Source of the DNA: Eriocheir sinensis
Lineage: Eukaryota > Arthropoda > Malacostraca > Decapoda > Varunidae
Assembly (NCBI RefSeq): GCF_024679095.1
Contig: NC_066549.1
Span: 12,545,477 to 12,609,476, forward strand
Reading direction: 5' to 3'
Length of the DNA stretch: 64,000 nucleotides
Shown here one piece after another: positions 1 to 13,639 of this stretch. The notes beneath the pieces are model-generated. The model saw only the letters and a program-made list of their open reading frames with translations, had not been told where the DNA came from and did no database searches. Both the position numbers and the translations under genes were made by a program. The stretch's first letter is position 1. Every line of letters starts with the position of its first letter.

Positions 1-2
1 AG

Positions 3-203
3 TCATCCGTTCACTGAAATCAGAAACGCAGCGACAAATTCTAATACGTCGTTCATTGATTCTTTTCCGTCAAACACAAAACTCAGGGGCAAAAGCGATA
101 TCGGCAAAACAGTATGAAGTGCAATAACATCTGTATCCCAGAAACGATTCCAGTGAAGCGTTTCAGCTAACTCTTTCAGGCGTAGCAACTCGCCGTGAAA
201 CAA
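3..203 (-). CDS. Unidentified small frame at window edge
   Basis: A 66-residue minus-strand frame of balanced composition (MFHGELLRLKELAETLHWNR at the start, then hydrophobic) ending at a TGA at 3-5. No family was recognised. It may be chance or part of a feature that continues beyond the window. Confidence 0.15.
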   Translation of the reverse strand: MFHGELLRLKELAETLHWNRFWDTDVIALHTVLPISLLPLSFVFDGKESMNDVLEFVAAFLISVNG

Positions 204-532
204 ATTTGCTGCACCTAATGCCTTTCCCTAGCACACTATCGTCTCAGTACAAATGAACCCTCTCACGAACTAACCCTCTCAATGCTATAGTGTGTTCCCG
301 TCCGCTGCGATTGGTACAGATTTTGCCTTCACTGGTAGCCTGGTAACATATAGTCCCAGGTTCTCTGCCTCTGTGCTGGATAGTGGAGTGTTTCCCATGT
401 GGTACTGGTATGCTGGATATCCCCTCCCAATGTGCATGACTTTACATATTTCTTCATTGAATTGTAGCAGCCACTTTTTGTTCCATTCCCGTAGCTTGGT
501 GATGTCTTCTTGTAGGAAATCTGCATCCGAGG

Positions 533-735
533 GGTTAAGTCAGACCCAAGCTGACAACATAAACCTAAGCGTGTTCGTAAGCACAGTGCAGATTAGCAGA
601 AAGTGATTCGTGAAATAAACACAAACAGAAGCCATAGCAGTAGCCAATCAGCACTCAGATTGCAAACACGCTTAGGTTTATGTTGTCAGCTTGGGTCGGA
701 CTTAAGTGAACAGACTTTAGTGAGGCAGAAGATGT
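533..735. repeat. Inverted pair of SINE 3' fragments
   Basis: The + strand segment at 537-602 (GACCCAAGCTGACAACATAA .. AGCACAGTGCAGATTAGC) is repeated inverted at about 660-722 (ACGCTTAGGTTTATGTTGTC .. GGGTCGGACTTAAGTGAACA). The same sequence forms part of the SINE at 46402-46741. The two arms are separated by about 80 bases and could fold into a hairpin with a stem of about 35 bp. Confidence 0.8.
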
Positions 736-864
736 ACCATTTTCCAGTCACCACGCCACCATCACCACTAACAGAGTCACCGTCACCCTCTTTTCCACCA
801 CCATCACCGCTTCCCCTTTCTGTGGCTTGATGAAAAGACAGGGTTATACTTACCAGAATCAACT

Positions 865-1130
865 GTAGAGGAGGTTTTAGGTGCTAGAATCACCTTGGAA
901 TCGTATATTTAGCTTTCCCTCCCCAGCAGTCCACCAGAACACTTACCACTCTGAAATACAAAAGAAAAATCCTGTATGTTGTGGACAGTTCTATCAGAGA
1001 CATCATGGTAGAGGAGGTTTTAGGGAGAGGGATTGCTTGTCATGAAACATGTAGCTCTTACCCCTCCAGCATCCACCAGAACACTTACCACTGAAATAAA
1101 AGAAAAATCCTGTATGGAGTGGACAGTTTT
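865..1130 (+). repeat. Tandem duplication, period 143 bp
   Basis: Two units start with GTAGAGGAGGTTTTAGG at 865 and 1008. Each continues to CATCCACCAGAACACTTACC (first copy CAGTCCACC), GAAATA, AAAGAAAAATCCTGTATG and GTGGACAGTT. No conserved reading frame. Confidence 0.8.
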
Positions 1131-1589
1131 GAAGTAGAATTTAATATTTTCCCGAGTTCTATTTTAACACGGGCGGCATGTAACAAGTTTACCCGAGCAG
1201 GCAGGCTTGACAGGCGGGGGGGTGGAAGGCTGACCATGCAATATCCGAGAACACAGAGAGAATTCAGACCCGGTAACGAACACTATGCGGGTCACAGTGC
1301 TCACTTTGAAGGGAACGAAGGGGGTGACGAAGAGGAGTAACGATTCCACAAACTCGGACGGTGTTTGGGTACTTGACAATGTACCGGATGAGGGAGTCTG
1401 AATGCTGGCAGCAACGAACGCTGCTGAGTACAGTACCCACTCTGATTGGACAGACTACAAAAAAGGAGGGTACAAGAAACAGTTTTTAGGCTTCCGCGGA
1501 GTTGCAAGGCCTATGACTTATTTACGGTGCATTGAATTATATAAACTGAAGGGAGGGGGTCTGAACGCATGCAGTAAAGAACCTGACGC

Positions 1590-1785
1590 TTATCAATACT
1601 CACTTTGGAAAGGGCATACAAAAAAAGTGTATCACTTCTAAGGATTATAAACATATTCGAAAGGGCTGGATGGGGGAGGGTATAGTCCGATGCACTACTA
1701 CAAATACAATCAATATAGAACTTTTTTTTTATATTCGGCTTCCTCTGGTTTAAAATATATTGGTTATTGAGAAGATAAGCAAAAA
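1590..1785 (+). repeat. Dispersed direct repeat, copy 1
   Basis: Starts at TATCAATACTCACTTTGGAA and runs through GGAAAGGG and an A/T-rich middle to a T-run, TTCGGCTTCCTCTGGTTT and TATTGG. A diverged copy occurs at about 2362-2550, next to the downstream end of duplication copy 1. Confidence 0.6.
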
Positions 1786-1876
1786 CACTATTTCTCAAAA
1801 TGTAGTATCGTTTACGATTTCTTACATCTCGACTTTATTTTCGGGAATAGTGTAGACTGGTCAGTTCATTTTTAAC

Positions 1877-2365
1877 GACAGCATGTGGCGCAGGATAAAA
1901 CATACAGACAAATCAAAGAACATCCTCTTAAAGTTTCCTTCCACGGATATAGAGTGGACTGGCCCTTGCCGTCTCCGCCTCAGGGGGTGAATGGAGTCAT
2001 CGCAGCAACAAGCTCAAAGAACGGGAACTCGAGTGAAAACTTTTGACTACGTACAATTTGTCAAAGGCTTCCCGGACTTCACTTTCCAATTAACTTTATC
2101 TTTCCACAGAGGTAAGGTCGCGATGAATGTGACACACTGAACTCTTGACCTCATCTAACCTCACCCAGTTGCTTGCACTTTGCAGGTGAATGACGTTACG
2201 ACCCCATGAGGTGAAATAAAAAGTTCATGAAAATATGCAAATCAAAGCGGGTCGTGAATATTTCAAGCACTTCATCTCCTTGTGCATGTCCTTCCTCTGT
2301 TTGTCTGTTTGTCTTTCTGTATCTTATCTACTTATCTATTTATCAGTTTGTGTCTATGCATATAT
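1877..2365 (+). repeat. Segmental duplication, copy 1
   Basis: This segment matches 3192-3925 in the same orientation. Shared blocks include GACAGCATGTGGCGCAGGA, GGGGGTGAATGGAGTCATCG, ACAATTTGTCAAAGGCTTCC, TTTCCACAGAGGT and ATGCAAATCAAAGCGG. No protein reading frame is conserved, so it is probably an unclassified repeat or a duplicated non-coding segment. Confidence 0.8.
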
Positions 2366-2550
2366 CAATACTCACTCTGGAAAGGGAACACGCGCATAAA
2401 AGTTTAATTCTAAGAGTTCCACATACATTTGAGATGGCCGGAGTGTATGTATTCTGTCTCACTGATTCAAATACGATCAAAACAGGATATTTCTTTTTTA
2501 TGTTCAACTTCCTCAGGTTTGAAATCTCTTGGAAACTGAAGAGAGACATT
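2362..2550 (+). repeat. Dispersed direct repeat, copy 2
   Basis: Matches 1590-1785 at its ends (ATATCAATACTCACTCTGGA and TTCAACTTCCTCAGGTTTGA) with a more divergent centre. Confidence 0.6.
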
Positions 2551-2555
2551 CTTTT

Positions 2556-2650
2556 TTTTTAGGAGCAGTGAGTAGCGGGCCGTTTTTTATTACTATTTCC
2601 TTTTTGTGTGCCCTTGAGCTGTCTCCTTTGTTATAAAAAAATATATATAT
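2556..2650 (+). mobile_element. LINE 3' UTR fragment, copy 1
   Basis: The block AGGAGCAGTGAGTAGCGGGC is followed by a T-rich stretch, GTGCCCTTGAGCTGTCTCC and TTTGTTATAAAAAA. The same order of blocks follows the RT stop codon in the LINE fragment at 60.1 kb, so this is a severely 5'-truncated copy of that family, ending in an (AT)n tail. Confidence 0.65.
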
Positions 2651-2879
2651 AATTACTGAAACGTGTTGTCAGCTTCTTTACTTTCACCTCCGGGCTATAC
2701 TCTCCACATGGTTGTCTTAATAATTTCAACAATATGAAGTTGATTACTATTTCTACCCTCTGGGCGTACGTACACTGTTTACATGTTAGAGATCTAGAAT
2801 ATTATTGAACACTGAAATTCCTATAATAATATACCATCCACGGTTAGTTAATACGTGAACAGCCCCTTCCCATTTAATT

Positions 2880-3010
2880 TAGTTGACCTCTCTTTCGGCC
2901 ACCTCTTTGGATTCTTTTTGGGAGCAGCGAGTAGCGGGTTTTTTTTTATTGTTGTTTCCTTTTTTTGTGCCCGAGCTGTCTCCTTTGTTGTAGAAAATGG
3001 TGATAATATA
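2880..3010 (+). mobile_element. LINE 3' UTR fragment, copy 2
   Basis: This copy begins with TTGACCTCTCTTTCGGCCAC, which matches the codons around the RT stop in the 60.1-kb fragment, then carries GGGAGCAGCGAGTAGCGGG, a T-rich stretch and GAGCTGTCTCCTTTGTTG. It lies only about 320 bp from copy 1 in the same orientation. Confidence 0.65.
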
Positions 3011-3191
3011 AGCATTAAAAAGCCTTGATCCATAAAATTCTGATACCTGGACTAAATACTGGTAGAAATGCCAGAAAAGATAAGTCAAAACTCTGTAATT
3101 CCTAAAATGCATCGTCCACGCTTTCATACATTTCGATACTTTTTACCGGAAGAGTGTGAGCGGCTCCCTTCTTTTCTTTTACCTATTCAAG

Positions 3192-3925
3192 GACAGTATG
3201 TGACGCAGGACAAAACATAAAGGGGAAATCGAAGAACATCCTCCCCGGTAGCGGCGACGGGCCAAATTTGTGGCTTTACCGTGTAGCAGCGACGGGCCAA
3301 ATTTGTGCCATGAGAAAAATCCCCAAAAATAGATGATACATAATCTGATCACAAATGCTTTGATATATATTATGAAATGGTTTGTGTGAGGGATGATTTT
3401 TTTTCTCATTTTTCTCGCTTAGAGGGACCATTAAGAAACATGATCCCCGCAGCTACCGGGTTCTAAAGTTTCCTCATCAGGGGTAGGTATACAGCGGCCT
3501 GGCCCTTGCCGCTCTGCTTCAGGGGGTGAATGGAGTCATCGCAACCAAGATTTAAAAACCTTAATTCAGATCTTGATCGCACCAACGAGCTCAAAGAAGT
3601 GAAAGTCGAGTGGAAACTTTTCGCTAAATACAATTTGTCAAAGGCTTCCCGGACTACACTTTCCAATTAACTTTTCTCTTTTTCCACAGAGGTGAGGTCA
3701 CGGTGAATGCGACACACTGAGCTCCTGACCCCAATTAACCTCATCTAGCTCCCACTATGCAGGTGAGCGAAATTACAACACAGTGAGTATAAAGACAAAC
3801 ATATCCTAAAAAGTAATGCAAATCAAAGCGGATCGTTGATTTTTAAAGCACTTCATCTCTTTGTGTCTGTCTGTCTGTCTTTGGTTTTCATTTGTTTATA
3901 TGTCTATCAGTCTGTGTCTATGCAT
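3192..3925 (+). repeat. Segmental duplication, copy 2, split by a TIR element
   Basis: Second copy of the 1877-2365 segment, about 1.3 kb downstream. It carries the 217-bp TIR insertion at 3244-3460 and about 30 extra bases near 3545-3575. Otherwise the order of shared blocks is the same. Confidence 0.8.
3244..3460. mobile_element. 217-bp TIR element inserted in one copy of a duplication
   Basis: The insertion begins CCCGGTAGCGGCG and ends in the inverted CGCAGCTACCGGG, a 12-of-13 match. It interrupts sequence that is continuous in the paralogous segment (GAACATCCTC|TTAAAGTTTCC at about 1919-1938), so the empty site is visible. Inside, GCGACGGGCCAAATTTGTG is repeated twice about 40 bases apart. 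No coding capacity. Confidence 0.75.
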
Positions 3926-4125
3926 CTGTCTATCTATCTATCCATCTATCTATATCTATCTATTTATTTATCTATCAATCTATCTAAATAACTCTATCTA
4001 TCTAACTATATCAATCTAACTATATATTTATCTGTATCTCTATTTATATATCTAACTGTATCTATCAATGTATTTATGAATGGATTTATTTATCTATCTA
4101 TAGGTCTATTTATCAATCAATCTCT
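3926..4125 (+). repeat. Imperfect (TCTA)n
   Basis: TCTA and TTTA tetranucleotides with frequent substitutions, following copy 2 of the segmental duplication. Confidence 0.9.
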
Positions 4126-4260
4126 CTGCAGCATATTCCAATCCTGGTATTCGCCCTTCCTTTCTTCTGGGAAAGGAAATCACACATGATTGCAATTTTC
4201 TCTTTCGCTCAAAAACCGCTTAGAAGAAGAATACAAATCGTCTTACCATTCATATATGTA

Positions 4261-4487
<227 letters not shown>

Positions 4488-4921
4488 CCTTTTCAAAAAG
4501 GATAATAACTCTTGGTTTGTAACGTCTGGGCCTCCCTCTTTGCCCTACTTTTCCTTTTGTCTGTCTATCTGTATGCCTGCCTGTCTGTCCGTCTGTCTGA
4601 CTGTCTGTGCGTATGTCTGTCTATCTCTTGTTTGTGTACTAGCCATCAAATCTAATCGAGGTATAATCTTTTATTATTTTTATTATTATTACGATAAGTT
4701 ACCAAAGCCTCCCTCCAGAGTGCAGATACAAGTTGAACCACACAAAATACCAAAAGGTACTGGAGAGAAGCAAAGGCAACGAATAGTTAAGAAACTAGCC
4801 AGTCATTGCTAAAAGGAGGAAAAATAAAATGACTGTTGCAAAAAGACATTCACACGAGACTTAGATGTAGAAATGTCTGCAGAAAGGACAATTTCATTGG
4901 GTAACTGATTTCGTAAATTTG

Positions 4922-5745
4922 TCAACGACGGAAGAAAACATCGTGAAAATTTGTCGTACAAAAATTCATAGGATTAAAAGCAAGATCGTTTTGACTAAGA
5001 GCAAACCTCGTGACCCGGGCAGGAGTAAAAGGATAAGGCAGAGCATTGTGTAAGGGATGCCGATTATTCTTAAAAGATACTTTAAATAAAATGCTAAGGA
5101 CACCAACTTGACTCCGATGATCAAGATCCAGAACAAGTGCCGGAGAAATATGTTTAATTGAATTGATAGCTCTGTCAAGTAACTTTAAAGGGCAATTGGC
5201 AGCAGACATCCAAACAGGAGCACAATACTCAAAGTGGGGCAAAATGAATGCATAAAAAGATTTGATTACAGTTGAGTCACAAGCAAATGTTTTGAAGCAC
5301 TTACGAAGTAAGCCTGTCTTCTGTGCAGTAGTGGAAGACATGGAACGGATGTGCTTCTCAAATGTCAGTTTAGAATCAAGAGTGACTCCCAACAAACGAA
5401 TACAAGAAACATCCTTAATCGATTCACCAAAAATATGCAAACAAGGATGAGGTGGATTCAAGGTACGGGATCTACTGATGGTAATGGAATGCGTTTTGTT
5501 AGCATTAAGCTTCATGCCCCAAAGTTGACACCAAGCGGTGATCATTGCCAAGTCCCTATTCAGAGATGCAGCAACTTCACCTCTGTTGATAGGAGAGTGA
5601 ACAGAGGAGCATAGAGTTGTATCATCAGCACATGAAATAAGCTTGTTTTCGAGGTTAATGCCCAAGTCAGAAATAAAAATGTTACAAAATAAAGGTCCAA
5701 GAACACTGCCCTGAGGAACACCAGAAACAACAGGCCGAGAAGCAG
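4922..5745 (-). pseudogene. LINE reverse transcriptase, catalytic and thumb segment
   Basis: The frame includes SGVPQGSVLGPLF, then CADDTTL at 5612-5632, LWGMKLNANKT, LLGVTLDSKLTFEKH and FILPHFEYCAPVW, in the order expected for a LINE RT. The catalytic box reads CADD instead of the usual YADD, a single-base difference (TGT for TAT). The stop at 4922 interrupts the original frame: recognisable C-terminal sequence (LPNEIVLSADISTSKSRVNV) continues in another frame to the TAG at 4809. Confidence 0.85.
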
Positions 5746-6051
5746 AGCAGCACCGTCAACAACCACACACTGTGATCGATTAGTTAAAAATTCTTTAAAA
5801 ATACTGAGAAGACTTCCACCAATACCAAGGAGTTGTAGTTTATAAATTTGAGCCCTATGATTCACAACATCAAAAGCAGAACTAAAATCAATAGCAACAA
5901 CTCGAGACTCATGCCCACGATCCAAAGAAGACTGCAGGTCATGAGACAGAGTCAAGAGAGCGTCACGTGTTCCCAAGCCCTTACGGAATCCGAGCTGAGA
6001 ATCAAGTAACTGATTGAATTTATCACAGTGTATGGAAAGCCGTTTAGCCAA
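5560..6051 (-). pseudogene. LINE reverse transcriptase, fingers/palm segment
   Basis: This frame carries QLGFRKGLGTRDALL and the palm motif AIDFSSAFDVVNH, whose first Asp (codon near 5887-5889) is one of the catalytic metal ligands of RT. It continues through LLGIGGSLLSIFKEFLTNRS to VVVDGAAL. The homology then moves to a different frame near 5745, where SGVPQGSVLGPL follows, so an indel separates the two RT parts. Confidence 0.8.
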
Positions 6052-6215
6052 AAGCTTCTCAACGATCTTAGAGAGGATAGGAGTAATAGAAATTGGGCGG
6101 TACTCTGTAGGAAAAGTTGATGTTGGCCTTGCGCCAACAAGAAGGAAAACTACCAGACTTCAGCAGCAACCTAAATACTATAACAAGTTTTGGTGCCAAT
6201 AACGAAGCAATTTTC

Positions 6216-6697
6216 TTATAGAATAGAGGAAAAAACCCCATCTGGGTCCGTCCCACCAAATATATCAAGATCTATAAGGTACTTTTTCAATTCACTGGAT
6301 CTAGATGCATCTGAGCTAAGTTTTGGAAAGGGGAAACAAGTCAAAGGTAGGGATAATTCATCATCACACTGTTTGTTAATAAAAAAAATATCAGAAAGTA
6401 AATTAGCCTTTCTTAAAGGATTAAAGGAGAATGTACCTTCAGACTCGCGTAATTGAGGAATGCTAGAATCGACACCAAACAAAGAATATTTAAGAGAAGC
6501 CCACCATTTGTGTGGTTGAATAGTTCCTGCAAGAACCTCCTGTATATGAGAATTATAAGCAGCTTCAGCTGCATTATAGATTCTCTGAGGATCAACTTTA
6601 AGAGCAACATAATTATCCCATAGAAACTGGCATCCATTCTGTCTCCATAGGGGATAAGCAGCCTGCTTATCATCACAGGCCCGCTTTCAGTCATCAT
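6216..6697 (-). pseudogene. LINE EN-RT linker and RT N-terminus, frameshifted
   Basis: Two overlapping frames carry the region between endonuclease and RT. The upstream part reads toward HKWWASLKYSLFGVDSS and then continues through PLRKANLLSDIFF to DLDIFGGTDPDGVF, typical of the linker and RT start in this LINE group. The switch between frames at about 6480-6500 shows an indel. The RT start continues in another frame at 6068-6268 (FPLFYKKIASLLAPKL, SGSFPSCWRKANI). Confidence 0.7.
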
Positions 6698-6912
6698 TAA
6701 ACCAGGCTTTATCTCTCATACGAGATTTGATTATCTTAGGTGGAACTCTTCTGCGTAAAATATCTAATAGACAAGTATAAAGAGCAGAGACTGGGTTATA
6801 GGATCGAAAAATAGTATGCCAATGAATATTATCAATTTCAAAACATTGTCCTAATCGACTCGAGATTTAAGATAGACCTAACGGGAAATGGTGATATCAG
6901 GCACAGTGAAGT

Positions 6913-7647
6913 CTAAACAGATCTAAAATAAATGGCATTATGGTCAGAAGTATCTATTGGAGCAAGGACAGAAGCCACTACAACACCAAAAATGTGAGTT
7001 AAAGCCAAATCCAGGCAGTTCTCAGAACTGTGTGTAGGTCCATGAATCAGCTGCTCACAAGCAGACAAATTAGAGAAATCCAGCGCAGCAAGACCATTAC
7101 TATTGGTTGGAGATATAGAACCTAACCATTCTTGGTGATGTCCATTAATGTCTCCAACAAATATAAAAGACTCTTCGACAACAACTGACTGTATTGAAGC
7201 CATAGCAGTTAAAAGGCAATCATACAAGTTATTATTAGCATCTGGATTCCTATATAGGCTGAAAATATAATGATTATTGTATTTGCTAGAGACTTTGACA
7301 AGCTGCATCTCATGGCAGTGACATACAAATTTAGTTAAGTGTTGTGCACTGTAACCAGATCTAGTATACAAACCCACGCCGCGAGCACGAGGAAAGGAAT
7401 CCCGTCTAATAAGAACAGGTTTATTAAAATTAGGAATAACAAGCCCTGAAATATCTCTAATGTTAGACAGAAGAGTTCTTGCGCAGAAAACAATGCCATG
7501 GTTGACAGCAGCCATTGTAAGATCCTTCATATTCTTATGAAGCCCACGAATGTTGGAGTAAAGAAAACGGCAAGTTTTCGCAGCCAACAGAATAAATAAA
7601 AACAAGTAAAACTCAAAGAAAAATCCCGTCAACAACAACATAGACAT
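6913..7647 (-). pseudogene. LINE endonuclease domain, degenerate
   Basis: This 244-residue open frame is an exonuclease-endonuclease-phosphatase domain that would nick target DNA for retrotransposition. Visible motifs are YSNIRGL near residue 30, SLYRNPD near 130, GDINGHHQEW at 165-174 and SDHNAI at 234-239, which carry the metal-binding Asp/Asn and the catalytic His. Where the family has a catalytic Glu in a SET-like motif, this copy reads CARTLL with Arg at residue 57, so nuclease activity is unlikely. The first residues are hydrophobic and probably not part of the original protein. Confidence 0.85.
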
Positions 7648-7839
7648 GAAAAAAAGTTATATTTCTTATCTCTCTCTTAGTCACGAAGCTCAGAATCAAA
7701 CTATTATGTGAATTTGGAGAAAGATATCCGAGGCGCATTTCAGAATATCAGTGAATGCAACGCTGCTTTCTTGAACCACTTGTCAAGCTCTCCTGAACAG
7801 CGGTGTTGACAGGAGTGAAAAGCCGAGTGCAGAAAGCCT

Positions 7840-8110
7840 GGTGGTAGGGGTGGTGGTGGTGGTGGGTGGTGTGGAGAGTGATGATGAATAGTGGTGTTAA
7901 ATGATGGATGTTGTTGGTGGTGATAATGAGCGAGTGTTGGTGATAAATGTGGTGTGTAAAATAGAGGCTAGTGTTGAGAGCCCGTGGGTGGTGGTGGTGG
8001 TGATATTGGTGGTAATAGTAGTAGTAGTAGTAGTAGTAGCTATTGTTATTGTTGTTGGTGGTGGTGATAGTGGTGATGGTTGTGTTGGTGGTGGTTTTGG
8101 TGTTGGTGTT
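7840..8110 (+). repeat. GGT/GTT/GTA-rich imperfect trinucleotide region
   Basis: Runs of GGT and shorter GTA and GTT blocks, G/T-rich on the + strand. The Val/Gly-rich translation is a by-product. Confidence 0.85.
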
Positions 8111-8463
8111 GGCGTTAAAAGGAAAGGAAGATGTGGTGGTGATGTTTATAGTTATGTTGGAATTAATGGCGTTTGAGATGCATTGATACCAATAAAATAA
8201 GGAAGTGATGGTGGTGGCGTTTGAGGTCAGTGATAGTGGTGGTGGTGGTGAAGGGCTCGGAGGTGTCGCTGAGGCTGACGAGGTATTGTGGCCTCGAGAC
8301 GAGTGTTTATAACTTTGAAGGGGCCAATTAATTGCTTTCCTGAGAACCTGGTACGTGTGGGGGGTGGAGGGAGGGGGGGGTAAAGAAGATATCTGTATAG
8401 GCGCTGAATCAAAGCCGTGGACGAAAATTATGCAAGTGGATGAGAATTTGGTTTGAGTGTGTT

Positions 8464-11275
<2,812 letters not shown>

Positions 11276-12333
11276 ATGAGGTATATTCATTCTTAGCAGG
11301 GGTCACCAGCAATAGGGTCACAGGGCCCACGAAGCTTGAGCTATTCTTTAAATTATCGTAAATTACCTGTGTTTCTCTGGGACTTGCAACAATTACACTT
11401 CAAAATAATAAGTGACACTATTGTCAATAAAATGTAGATGACCATTCTTGCTGTTTTATTGATTAGTAAACGAGAGAAAATATAAATGCTGTCCGGCAGC
11501 CTCTCCTCATCCAAAATCGTTCTTACATGAAGCTCTGCGAAATCAAGCAGAAATGAACCTTTAAAAAAATATTATTTACATTATATTATATGCTGAGTAC
11601 CTGCTTTGGGTGCATCAGTGTCGCCTTCGGCTAAATTTATCAAAAACATTTGGGCGTCAGGCATGTCGGCAGAAAGCGAGCCTCCTTTGTTTTCTGTCCG
11701 TGTGCGACAATTGCTTCCGTCCAATAATGATTCCCTCCACTCACGACTCCTGGCTTTATACACCATCACCTTTGACCTGCCCACGCTCCTGGTAGTGGGA
11801 GACGTCCACCCAAGGTCTTGGTTCATCCCACACAACATCCAGCAGTCAGCTGAGGACGGAGTATAATATGCTGGGGGCGGAAGCCGGTGACCTCACTGAG
11901 CCACAAAGATCTGCCTTTCTATTGTTGTGAAGGAGAAGGTTCTCGACATGCCTGACGCCCTAATGTTGTTGATAAATTTCGCCGAAGGCGACACTGATGC
12001 ACCCAAAGCAGGTACTCAGCATATAATGTAATGTATTTTTTTTTATTTTTAAATTTCATTTCTGCTTGATTTCGCATGGCTTTCATAGAACAACGATTTT
12101 GGATGAGGAGAGGCTGCCGGACGGCATTTATATATTTTTCGTTTACCAATAAATAAAACAACGAGAATGATCAGCTACATTTTTACTATCAATAGTGTCA
12201 CTTATTGTATTGGTGTAATTGTTACAAGCCCCAGAGAAACACAGGTAATTTACGATAATTGAAAGAATAGCTCAAGCTTCGTGGGCCCTGTGACCCTATA
12301 CCCGCTAGTAGGCAACTCTGGAATATACCTCAT
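11276..12333. mobile_element. Long-inverted-repeat (foldback-like) element
   Basis: The left arm (11276-11668, 393 bp) and the right arm (11944-12333, 390 bp) are inverted copies of each other. They begin ATGAGGTATATTC and share GGGTCACAGGGCCCACGAAG, ATTATCGTAAATTACCTGTG, TCCGGCAGCCTCTCCTCATC and GTGTCGCCTTCGGC. The 275-bp centre (11669-11943) is GC-richer and unrelated to the arms. No transposase is present. The terminal class is unclear because no unambiguous target duplication was seen beyond AT. Confidence 0.8.
11669..11943. other. GC-rich centre of the inverted-repeat element
   Basis: This single-copy core contrasts with the AT-rich arms and may be a captured segment. A minus-strand frame runs from it into the left arm and ends DAQMFLINLAEGDTDAPKAG. 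No known domain was recognised. Confidence 0.4.
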
Positions 12334-12708
12334 ATGCATGTATGAATAAATGCGTGCATCTATTTCTATCTATAAATCCCGGAAGATATCTATTTCGCTA
12401 TCTATCTTAACATTCAATAGCTCTGGCACTCATTTCTGTTAAATGTATTCGAACACTTTCAAAACACAAACAAAGAGAGAAAAGTATAAATGTGCTTCTA
12501 TTGCTGTTTAGCTGAAAAGTTTCGTTCATTAAACTTTTACACTGTTCAACTTTCCCGCTGTTAACGGCACTCACGTCATAAAAGTTTTGCCGAGTAGTTT
12601 TCGTCTTTCTTCTCTTATTCATGACTATTATCTCCTTGTTCTTGCTCCTCTGCATCATCATTATCCTTCTCTTGTTCGTCTCTTTCCATTTTTTTCTTCC
12701 TCCTCTAG

Positions 12709-13335
<627 letters not shown>

Positions 13336-13472
13336 ATGGCAGTGGATTCCCGTCGTTGCAAAGGTCGGAGTGAGTGCGTGCAGGAACCCATGAAACAGAC
13401 TCAGAGCGTGGCCAAGGCCGGGCCCTCAGAGTCACGTAATGATGATGCATGCTGGTAATAAGCTTGTTTTCT

Positions 13473-13622
<150 letters not shown>

Positions 13623-13639
13623 TTCTTTCTGTTATACGC

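Larger units (their letters stand above)
4809..7650 (-). mobile_element. Jockey/CR1-type non-LTR retrotransposon (LINE), nearly complete, decayed
   Basis: Read on the minus strand from about 7650 to 4809, one decayed polyprotein contains an apurinic-type endonuclease followed by a reverse transcriptase in the normal order of a jockey/CR1-class LINE. Domain pieces appear as EN (7647-6913), linker (6700-6250), RT (6250-4922) and a C-terminal tail ending at a TAG at 4809-4811. Reading frame changes near 6480-6500, 6245 and 5745, and a stop at 4922-4924, show that it is inactive. The family is the one often labelled jockey in decapod sequence sets. No ORF1 was recognised and the 5' end is uncertain. 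Nearby AT content is host-like and no clean target duplication was identified. Confidence 0.85.

Noticed and set aside
1119..1340. Acidic 73-residue frame
   Set aside because: No domain, splice signal or conservation evidence; short enough to be chance in this composition.
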